From: Nemertoderma westbladi
Lineage: Eukaryota; Xenacoelomorpha; Nemertodermatida; Nemertodermatidae
Length of the DNA stretch: 40,568 nucleotides
NCBI GenBank assembly: GCA_032718475.1
Contig: JAUCBJ010004339.1
Location: 1-40,568 of the forward strand
Reading direction: 5' to 3'
In this document: piece after piece, positions 34,101 to 40,568 of the stretch
How positions within the stretch are numbered: position 1 is the stretch's first letter
Layout of the letters: each line of letters opens with the position of its first letter
Made by a program: the position numbers and the translations under genes
Notes under the pieces: model-generated
Told to the model about the DNA's origin: nothing
Databases searched by the model: none
Seen by the model: only the letters and a program-made list of their open reading frames with translations

Positions 34101-37100
34101 ATTATTATTGTTACAGCTGTGTTTGTTTAGTTATGATTATTATTTTTACCTGTGTTTGTTTAGTTATGATTATTATTTTTACCTGTGTTTGTTTAGTATG
34201 ATTATTATTTTTACATGTGTTTGTTTAGTTATGATTATTATTTTTACCTGTGTTTGTTTAGTTATGATTATTATTTTTACATGTGTTTGTTTAGTATGAT
34301 TATTATTTTTACCTGTGTTTGTTTAGTTATGATTATTATTTTTACCTGTGTTTGTTTAGTATGATTATTATTTTTACCTGTGTTTGTTTAGTTATGATTA
34401 TTATTGTTACAGCTGTGTTTGTTTAGTTATGATTATTATTGTTACAGCTGTGTTTGTTTAGTTATGATTATTATTTTTACCTGTGTTTGTTTAGTTATGA
34501 TTATTATTTTTACCTGTGTTTGTTTAGTTATGATTATTATTTTTACCTGTGTTTGTTTAGTATGATTATTATTTTTACCTGTGTTTGTTTAGTTATGATT
34601 ATTATTTTTACCTGTGTTTGTTTAGTTATGATTATTATTTTTACCTGTGTTTGTTTAGTTATGATTATTATTTTTACATGTGTTTGTTTAGTTATGATTA
34701 TTATTTTTACCTGTGTTTGTTTAGTTATGATTATTATTTTTACATGTGTTTGTTTAGTTATGATTATTATTTTTACATGTGTTTGTTTAGTTATGATTAT
34801 TATTTTTACCTGTGTTTGTTTAGTTATGATTATTATTTTTACATGTGTTTGTTTAGTATGATTATTATTTTTACCTGTGTTTGTTTAGTTATGATTATTA
34901 TTTTTACATGTGTTTGTTTAGTATGATTATTATTTTTACCTGTGTTTGTTTAGTTATGATTATTATTTTTACCTGTGTTTGTTTAGTTATGATTATTATT
35001 TTTACCTGTGTTTGTTTAGTTATGATTATTATTTTTACCTGTGTTTGTTTAGTTATGATTATTATTTTTACATGTGTTTGTTTAGTATGATTATTATTTT
35101 TACCTGTGTTTGTTTAGTTATGATTATTATTGTTACAGCTGTGTTTGTTTAGTTATGATTATTATTGTTACAGCTGTGTTTGTTTAGTTATGATTATTAT
35201 TTTTACCTGTGTTTGTTTAGTTATGATTATTATTTTTACCTGTGTTTGTTTAGTTATGATTATTATTTTTACCTGTGTTTGTTTAGTATGATTATTATTT
35301 TTACCTGTGTTTGTTTAGTTATGATTATTATTTTTACCTGTGTTTGTTTAGTTATGATTATTATTTTTACCTGTGTTTGTTTAGTTATGATTATTATTTT
35401 TACATGTGTTTGTTTAGTTATGATTATTATTTTTACCTGTGTTTGTTTAGTTATGATTATTATTTTTACATGTGTTTGTTTAGTTATGATTATTATTTTT
35501 ACATGTGTTTGTTTAGTTATGATTATTATTTTTACCTGTGTTTGTTTAGTTATGATTATTATTTTTACATGTGTTTGTTTAGTATGATTATTATTTTTAC
35601 CTGTGTTTGTTTAGTTATGATTATTATTTTTACATGTGTTTGTTTAGTATGATTATTATTTTTACCTGTGTTTGTTTAGTTATGATTATTATTTTTACCT
35701 GTGTTTGTTTAGTTATGATTATTATTTTTACCTGTGTTTGTTTAGTATGATTATTATTTTTACCTGTGTTTGTTTAGTTATGATTATTAATGTTACCTGT
35801 GTTTGTTTAGTTATGATTATTATTTTTACCTGTGTTTGTTTAGTTATGATTATTATTTTTACCTGTGTTTGTTTAGTATGATTATTATTTTTACATGTGT
35901 TTGTTTAGTATGATTATTATTTTTACCTGTGTTTGTTTAGTTATGATTATTATTTTTACCTGTGTTTGTTTAGTTATGATTATTATTTTTACCTGTGTTT
36001 GTTTAGTATGATTATTATTTTTACCTGTGTTTGTTTAGTTATGATTATTATTTTTACATGTGTTTGTTTAGTATGATTATTATTTTTACCTGTGTTTGTT
36101 TAGTTATGATTATTATTTTTACCTGTGTTTGTTTAGTTATGATTATTATTTTTACCTGTGTTTGTTTAGTTATGATTATTATTTTTACCTGTGTTTGTTT
36201 AGTTATGATTATTATTTTTACATGTGTTTGTTTAGTATGATTATTATTTTTACCTGTGTTTGTTTAGTTATGATTATTATTTTTACCTGTGTTTGTTTAG
36301 TTATGATTATTATTTTTACCTGTGTTTGTTTAGTTATGATTATTAATGTTACCTGTGTTTGAGTACATTCATTGCAGCCTTTGTTTTATCCACCATTCCG
36401 ATTATACAGTTTAACATGGTATCTACATGTTTCCAGTCCTCTTCCAGAAGATCTGATCGCTCCCCGGATAATATACCGCTGGGATCGAAGAGATCACGAT
36501 CTGATGGGCTCGAGAGCGCTGCACAAAAAAAAATACAAAACGGTGAATTATTGGAGGCCCGATATGGTTGCCGGACATTGTAAAAAAGTTAACATCCTAG
36601 AAAAGATACCTGCAACCCTATACAGACACTGATATACTTTCGAAGTAGACTATTATGTAATCTTGTTGCAAGCTAGAGAGTATGCAAAAAATGTAGGAAA
36701 TTTATGAAGATGGCAGGAAGAAGACGTTTTACACGAAATATAATTGCTGCCAGAGATTATAGAAGAGCTTTTATCTGATTATAATTGTCGCCGAAGCGCC
36801 GCTATAACCATGACGACGTGTGTCGTTTGATGTTAGGTATGGTATTGTTAGTAAGAGCTTCTGTTATTAAATGGTATCTAGGTAACGAAAGGGCGTGTTG
36901 AAACTAAATAAACACCATGGTTCTCCCAAAACAAGGTAAACCAATGCTACAGTAGTTAGTACCCAGTACAACTGATACACTGTAAGACTTATAAAAAATA
37001 TACACCACATGTAAACTTACAATGGCCAACAGGCATTGGGCGTTGGTCCTTCTCTCGGAGATATATCGATTCGGCACGGGATTGGCTGTTGCCTAGGAAT

Positions 37101-40100
37101 GGATGAATATCGTGATTACGTGTTGTTGGTAGAGGAGTATATCCCATTGGCTGATGTTGGGGTAGAGATGGAGACATTACTATATAGAAACAAATAAACA
37201 AATATATAAGTTGTTTAGATTAATTAATAAAAATATAAATAACATTTTAAGGTGTTTAATGAATGTATATTGACTGATTGACGTTGAATTGAATATATCG
37301 ACCGAACGAAGAAAGAAAATTAAGTGAGAAGAAGAGTACAATTTTTGAAAGTTGTAGAAAAAGTAGAAAATGTGCCATTTCATAAAAAAAACTTTCACAT
37401 TACTTTGACGAAGATAAAAATACTAACATAGCGCAGAAGGTACCTATGACTCAGACCAACCTCTGACTCATCCCGGCCTATGACTCAGACCGGCCCACAA
37501 CTCACACTGGCCTCTGACTCATACCGGCCTCCGAATTACTTAGAACGGCCTCTAACTCAGACAGGCCTCTCACTGACTCATACCGGCCTCTAATTGACTC
37601 AGACCGGCCCATGACCGACTCAGACCGGCCTCTGACTGACTCAGACCGGCCTCTGATTGACTCATACCGGCCTCTGATTGACTCAGACGTCGGCCACTAA
37701 CTCACCCCGGCCTCTGACTAATACCGGCCTCCGACTCAACCCGGCATCTGACTCATACCGGCCTCTGATTGACTCAGACCGGCCCATGACCGACTCAGAC
37801 CGGCCTCTGACTGACGCAGACCGGCCTCTGATTGACTCAGACGTCGGCCACTAACTCACCCCGGTCTCTGACTCATACCGGCCTCTGACACAACCCGGCC
37901 TCTGACTCAAACCATCCTCTGAATCAGACCGACCTCTAACTCAGACCGGCCTCTGATTGACTCAGACCGGCTTCTGGCTGACTCAGACGTCGGCCAATAA
38001 CTCAGACGGTCTCACTCAGACCGGTCTCACTCAGACCGGTCTCTGGCTCAGACCGGCCTCTGATTCATCCTACCCTATAACTCAGACCGGCCAAGGACTG
38101 ACTCAAACCGGCCTCTGACCCAGAGCGGCCTCTCACTCAGACCGGTCTCTGGCTCAGACCGGCCTCTGATTAATCATACCCTATAACTCAGACCGGCCTT
38201 GGACTGACTCAGACCGGCCTCTGACTCAGAGCGGCCTCTGATTCATCCTACCCTATAACTCAGACCGGCCTTGGACTGACTCCGACCGGCCTCTGACTCC
38301 GAGTGGCTTCTCACTCAGACCGGCCTCTGGCTCAGAACGGCCTCTGAGTCAGACCGGCCTCTGAGTGATACCGGCCTCTGACTCAGACCGGCCTCAGACT
38401 CCGACCGACCTCTGTTTGACTCAGACCGCCCCCTGACTTAGAGCGGCCTCTGACTCTGACTCACCCGGCCTATGACTCAGAACGGTATCTGACTGACTCA
38501 ACGGGCCTTTGACTTACCAGTTGGACCGATCCTCGGTCGTTTTGGTTCGGGGAATCCAAAATCATGAATACGACTCTCGTAGGATCTGCGCCTCTGACTT
38601 TCATCGATAGCCGACGCCATAGATTCGCTGACGTTGCCACAGTAACTAGAGCCTGCACCTCCATTGGCTCTACCAATGGCCGCGTTAGCTCGTTCTACTA
38701 ATATGTTACGGTTCTCACTCATGTACTGGTGGGGTGTCTGTTTGGCTAACTTGGCGCAATGAATCAGTTCCCGTTGCAGTAATGGTAAGTTGGTCTGAAA
38801 GAACAGAAATACTGTAACTAATAAATAGGCCCAATGACAGAGCTTTGTAATATATAAGTGCAGTTGGTATAAATAATGGGGTAATAGGAGGGGTAGCAAT
38901 TAGGTATAAATAATGATAATTAACAGTAGGGGTACCAGTTAGGTAGAAATAATGGTAATTGTAGGTGTACCAGTTAGGTTCAGATGCTAGAGTAACATAA
39001 GTATGCTATCAATATTGAATAATTTAATAATAAATACTTGTATAATAATTGTTTCATGCAAAATAAGTTAAGAACGATATCACTGTGGGTAGATGATACA
39101 GTAGTACTTGCGGTAAACATACCACGCCCTTAACCGACTATTATGTGCAATGGGCGGGTCGGAAATGCTGAGCTATTATTGCACTGAAGTCATAGTACAG
39201 GACCCCACCCTAAGTGGAATAGTACAAAATACCATGACCCACCCATACAGAAGTCCTTACAATCTAACCTTATTGCATATAATATATAATTATAAAGGCT
39301 GGTTTGTTCTTTCTAATAGCGATGCACACTACAGATGCACAATAAAGGGTGGTGTCCCACAACTTATTGCTTTGCCGCTGTTTATTATAATATGAAATAA
39401 CGAATATAAATATTAATATACGAATAATGTCGCAATAACAGCTCAAGTAACAGAATAGTACGAAAACCAAAGAACGTAATCATATTCAGAGAAGTGATGT
39501 TACATTAGGGGGCATGACCTGAATAAACGTACAACACCGTAGACCAGAACGTGGTACGCAAGGCAACCCAAACTCTAGTCAATATCGCCAATATCTAAAC
39601 TCCACCGTGCGGTGACCGTACGGTAAGAAATTGTAATACAACAACCTTTTTTTTAGCAGATCGGAGTCCCTGCCCCCCCCCCCCCCCTTCCCCTCCTTGT
39701 TTTCTTAAATTTGAATCATATGGTACAAAATTTGGTATGGAGCTAGTTCGACAGCAGCTTTTACTGCTGGCTGGCCGGGCCGGATTTTGAAATTTTCAAA
39801 TTATTTAGCTATACAACAAGCCGTTACAAAATGCCATTAGAAATTATTATTCTTAACTTTAGATATCATTAGAACCGCCTTCATCTGCAGATCCCGAATC
39901 TCAAAACAGTTTTTAATTTCAACAAATATTGCCAAAGATATAAAAATTTAAAGACATACAATTAGAGACGTATATTATAAAATTCTATGTTTTTTACTAA
40001 ATTCTAGAATATCGATTACTCGTAATGAAGATATATAAACGCTCAACTAAAATAATAATTATTATTCTAGAATAAAAAAAAAACTTTGGAAATATATCGA

Positions 40101-40568
40101 TTTATGTCTTGAAATATATACCACAGTATGTTTTTTAGTAATCTCAAAATCGATAATTTTGTTTACATGTGGACATCGACGGTGACATCGACTTTAGATG
40201 TGTTTCAAATATCAAGCAATATTATAAAGATTTGCAGAATATATTATATACGGTATTTTATTATTAGTTATTTTTTTTGTTTTTGGGTGGTGGTTCACTG
40301 GTTCCCGTACAATATAATCAGAAAATGACGCCCATTGGAGAATGCCATGATAAAATACAAATTTGTTTATTGTTTTGGTTATATTCAGCTCTTCTGTAAC
40401 CTGTGCCTAATGAAATCCCGGTATTCTTCACATGGGGAAACTGCAAAATGAAATATAGCAGCAGAAAGTCTGGTATACTACACGGGTCAAAAATTACACT
40501 ATATTACCGATTATGGTGTATAATTTCAATAAACATACCTTGAGAAATGGAATAACAAAGGATCTTAA
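20716..40568 (-). CDS. MTG/CBFA2T-family transcriptional co-repressor (RUNX1T1/Nervy homologue), partial, eight exons
   Basis: Inferred join on the minus strand: 40568..40539, 38794..38518, 37179..37021, 36518..36353, 30530..30388, 28936..28746, 27462..27351, 20942..20716. This is 1305 bases and one continuous frame of 434 residues plus a stop. All seven junctions have GT/AG ends and matching phases. Domains in order: end of NHR1/TAFH ([10 protein letters not shown]), the following [10 protein letters not shown] helix, a variable linker, NHR2 ([20 protein letters not shown]), NHR3 coiled coil ([15 protein letters not shown]), NHR4/MYND zinc finger, and a Ser/Thr/Pro tail. MTG proteins are nuclear scaffolds: they bind transcription factors through TAFH, oligomerise through NHR2 and recruit NCoR/SMRT-HDAC complexes through MYND. 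Vertebrates have three paralogues, so no specific symbol is given. The 5' end lies beyond the right edge. Confidence 0.93.
21040..27350. repeat. 49/51-bp minisatellite filling the intron after the MYND exon (about 125 copies)
   Basis: Plus-strand unit: GTGTCCTGTATCTGTCTACA, then GTTTACCTGACTCGG, TAT(AT)TG and ATTTTTCTA. Unit length alternates between 49 and 51 bp through one extra AT. The array starts at the exon boundary (27350/27351) and ends about 97 bases before the acceptor at 20943, filling almost the whole 6.4-kb intron. On the sense strand each unit contains CT(G)TAAACAGAT or CTGTAGACAGAT, matching the true donor GTAAACAGATTCAGGACAC, plus a second donor-like CAG|GTAAAC. Higher-order blocks of about 300 bp are visible (about 23940-24240 repeated at 24241-24540). 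Confidence 0.97.
27351..27462 (-). CDS. MTG-family exon: NHR4/MYND zinc finger
   Basis: Acceptor ttgttgcag|AGC, phase 0. It encodes [20 protein letters not shown], then [17 protein letters not shown], with the complete MYND spacing C-x2-C-x7-C-x2-C-x5-C-x3-C-x7-H-x3-C; the last Cys codon is split T|GT by the next intron. The domain binds NCoR/SMRT. The donor is CTCT|gtaaacag, weak at the exonic -1 position. The intronic minisatellite begins at this donor. If the intron were retained, reading would continue for about 17 residues ([16 protein letters not shown]) to a TAG. Confidence 0.93.
27463..28745. other. MTG-family intron between NHR3 and MYND exons
   Basis: 1.28 kb without a minisatellite. 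Its 5' end (on the gene's strand) is occupied by a decayed RTE-like fragment in antisense orientation; the remainder is AT-rich with no recognised feature. Confidence 0.7.
28190..28717 (+). pseudogene. Decayed, internally deleted RTE-like RT fragment
   Basis: One frame reads [31 protein letters not shown], a TGA at 28471-28473, then [32 protein letters not shown] and directly [20 protein letters not shown] to a TAG at 28708-28710. The parts match the RT core (GVLQGDT, FADD) and the extreme C-terminus of the 8.2-11.6 kb element, so about 170 codons between them are deleted. It is 5' truncated. It lies antisense within the MTG-family gene and ends about 28 bases from the NHR3 exon donor. Confidence 0.85.
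28746..28936 (-). CDS. MTG-family exon: NHR3 coiled coil
   Basis: Acceptor tgtttatag|AT, donor GGGAG|gtaaga, phase 1 in and phase 0 out. It encodes [20 protein letters not shown], then [16 protein letters not shown] and [20 protein letters not shown]. This is the NHR3 coiled coil ([20 protein letters not shown] in RUNX1T1), which in mammals contacts the PKA regulatory subunit. Confidence 0.95.
29104..29905. mobile_element. Fold-back/MITE-like element with G/C-run inverted repeats
   Basis: The left arm (about 29104-29250) repeats GGACAATTGCCCCC, CCCCGGACTATTGCC and a run of C. The right arm (about 29786-29905) is its approximate reverse complement (GGGGGCAATTGCC, AATAGTCCGGGGG, a run of G, GGCAATTGTCC). 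Both ends carry CAGCTG. The inner 530 bp are AT-rich and non-coding. Long, internally repetitive inverted repeats and the lack of a transposase suggest a non-autonomous fold-back transposon. It sits in the MTG-family intron between the spacer-helix and NHR3 exons. Confidence 0.65.
30388..30530 (-). CDS. MTG-family exon: end of NHR2 and spacer helix
   Basis: Acceptor ggctacag|G, donor GCTG|gtgagc, 143 bases. It encodes [19 protein letters not shown], matching CQEADREELNYWIRR of RUNX1T1, then a charged helix ending KRKA. The split codon with the next exon gives Asp ([12 protein letters not shown]), aligning with WKKAEEAVNEVK of the family. Confidence 0.92.
30740..30815 (+). repeat. tRNA-like segment, probable SINE head or tRNA pseudogene
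   Basis: AAGTTGGTAGAGCGTTGGAC looks like a tRNA D-arm/A box, and GAGTTCAATCCC about 40 bases later looks like a B box. Paired acceptor stems are not visible, so it is not a functional tRNA. A downstream TAGTAGTA-like tail would fit a tRNA-derived SINE. Confidence 0.45.
31068..31114 (+). repeat. (CAGA)n microsatellite
   Basis: About eleven ACAG/CAGA tetramers, with one imperfect ACATACAG, just before the intronic minisatellite. Confidence 0.9.
31194..36359. repeat. 32/33/35-bp minisatellite in the intron after the NHR2 exon (about 155 copies)
   Basis: Plus-strand unit: TGTTTGTTTAGTTATGATTA, then TTATTTTTACCTG. Variants: one T lost (32 bp), ACATG for ACCTG, and TTGTTACAGCTG (35 bp). It runs 5.2 kb and ends at the NHR2 exon junction. 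On the sense strand the unit is AAACACAG|GTAAAAATAATA, and the real junction is AAACACAG|GTAACATTAATA, so the junction itself is the founder unit. Blocks of about 22 units are duplicated exactly with a 726-bp offset (34439-34926 recurs at 35165-35652). Its open frames ([22 protein letters not shown]) are repeat translation. Confidence 0.97.
36353..36518 (-). CDS. MTG-family exon: NHR2 oligomerisation domain
   Basis: Acceptor ttttgtgcag|CG. It encodes the amphipathic NHR2 helix, [20 protein letters not shown], then [10 protein letters not shown]. In RUNX1T1 this helix ([20 protein letters not shown]) forms the tetramer. It ends AAACACAG|gtaaca, phase 2. This junction is the template for the 33-bp array that fills the next intron. 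Confidence 0.94.
36519..37020. other. MTG-family intron between Pro-rich and NHR2 exons
   Basis: 502 bp of ordinary intron with no array at its donor (gtaagtttac) and no recognised feature. Confidence 0.75.
37021..37179 (-). CDS. MTG-family exon: Pro/His-rich linker
   Basis: Acceptor ctatatag|TAATG, donor CATT|gtaagt, phase 1 to phase 1, 159 bases. It encodes [17 protein letters not shown], then [11 protein letters not shown] and [13 protein letters not shown]. The composition and the RDRNRPMGLHG-like end match the poorly conserved linker between TAFH and NHR2 in MTG proteins. It is supported by exact phase agreement on both sides. Confidence 0.82.
37445..38516. repeat. 17/21-bp minisatellite in the intron after the post-TAFH exon
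   Basis: Plus-strand unit CGGCCTCTGACTCAGAC with a 21-bp variant containing an extra TGAC/TTGAC; dozens of copies, more diverged than the other arrays. It begins at the donor of the 38518 exon. The sense-strand unit CCGGTATGAGTCAGAGGC matches the junction TGGTAAGTCAAAGGC apart from two bases missing in the junction. It covers 1.07 of the 1.34-kb intron. Confidence 0.95.
38518..38794 (-). CDS. MTG-family exon: post-TAFH helix and linker
   Basis: Acceptor ttctttcag|ACC; encodes [20 protein letters not shown], nearly identical to the family, then [13 protein letters not shown] and a Ser/Arg linker with a PKRPRIG nuclear-localisation-like cluster. Donor ACTG|gtaagt, phase 1, a strong consensus. 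The minisatellite of the next intron starts at this donor. Confidence 0.92.
38795..40538. other. MTG-family intron between NHR1 and the next exon
   Basis: 1.74 kb without a large array. It holds a degenerate repeat of about 45 bp at about 38868-38986 (GTACCAGTTAGGT, AAATAATGGTAATT), a C15 run at about 39674, and a cryptic acceptor plus AATAAA at 40366-40441, described in the findings. Confidence 0.7.
40539..40568 (-). CDS. MTG-family exon: end of NHR1/TAFH (partial)
   Basis: The last 30 bases of the window encode [10 protein letters not shown], matching the end of the TAFH domain (PLRPFVIPFLK in human family members). Donor AAG|gtatgt, phase 0. The rest of the exon is outside the window. Confidence 0.88.

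Noticed and set aside
21040-36359. The arrays as a CRISPR locus
   Set aside because: There are no unique spacers: units are contiguous, diverge by point changes, and lie in introns of an animal gene.
31051-36362. Many overlapping frames encoding [11 protein letters not shown] or [11 protein letters not shown] repeats
   Set aside because: Products of the 33-bp intronic array; all frames are open and shift with unit length, and the strand is antisense to the MTG-family gene.
38498-38899. A 133-residue open frame starting [12 protein letters not shown] as an independent small protein
   Set aside because: Its first part is intron read-through. The conserved part starts at an acceptor at 38794 and ends at a donor at 38518, matching the MTG family.
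39150-40328. Scattered frames of 60-80 codons
   Set aside because: AT-rich chance frames within an MTG-family intron with no recognisable domain or codon bias.

Overview
This window is AT-rich animal DNA. It has spliced genes on the minus strand, LINE-type retrotransposons, and an unusually heavy load of minisatellites. The gene set (a CEP43/FOP homologue, a TTC19 homologue, an MTG/CBFA2T/Nervy co-repressor and a TIR-domain protein) and the recurring palindrome GTAGGCCTAC suggest a marine invertebrate, probably a deuterostome such as amphioxus, an echinoderm or a hemichordate. The species is inference; no sequence search was run.

Layout. 1-766 (-): N-terminal 255 codons of a CEP43/FOP-like centrosomal protein, running off the left edge. 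767-2514: its 5' flank, with 61-bp repeats and GTGCGCG clusters. 2515-4143 (+): reverse transcriptase of a 5'-truncated CR1/Jockey-like LINE. 6422-8077 (+): single-exon gene with an N-terminal TIR domain, a basic RPRSA-rich linker and a C-terminal NHL-like propeller. 8220-11573 (+): RTE-like LINE with endonuclease and RT, flanked by a 13-bp target-site duplication; the two domains lie in different frames. 11692-12935: short-period minisatellite. 13759-18173 (-): TTC19-like mitochondrial TPR protein in two coding exons. Its intron holds a 2.3-kb array of a 31-bp unit, and its last exon carries an in-frame 30-bp coding minisatellite. 20716-40568 (-): an MTG-family (RUNX1T1/CBFA2T/Nervy) gene. 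I reconstructed eight exons by homology, splice consensus and phase: the end of NHR1/TAFH, the following linker, NHR2, NHR3, the MYND zinc finger and a Ser/Thr/Pro-rich tail, together 434 residues in a continuous frame. The gene's 5' end lies beyond the right edge.

Main observation. Three of the seven MTG introns visible here begin, at the 5' splice site itself, with a large minisatellite (about 1.1, 5.2 and 6.3 kb). In each, the repeat unit is a diverged copy of that exon's own exon/intron junction, so the introns carry dozens to well over a hundred decoy 5' splice sites on the sense strand. Different exons seeded unrelated units, so this looks like a recurrent process that captures and amplifies 5' splice sites, not one repeat family spreading. 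The TTC19 intron array and the 11.7-12.9 kb array also carry donor-like GT motifs on the minus strand. I recall that intronic minisatellites spanning 5' splice sites were reported in amphioxus under the name 'mirages'; I cannot verify this here, and it would both support the species guess and reduce the novelty.

The genes do not form an operon and have no obvious joint pathway.
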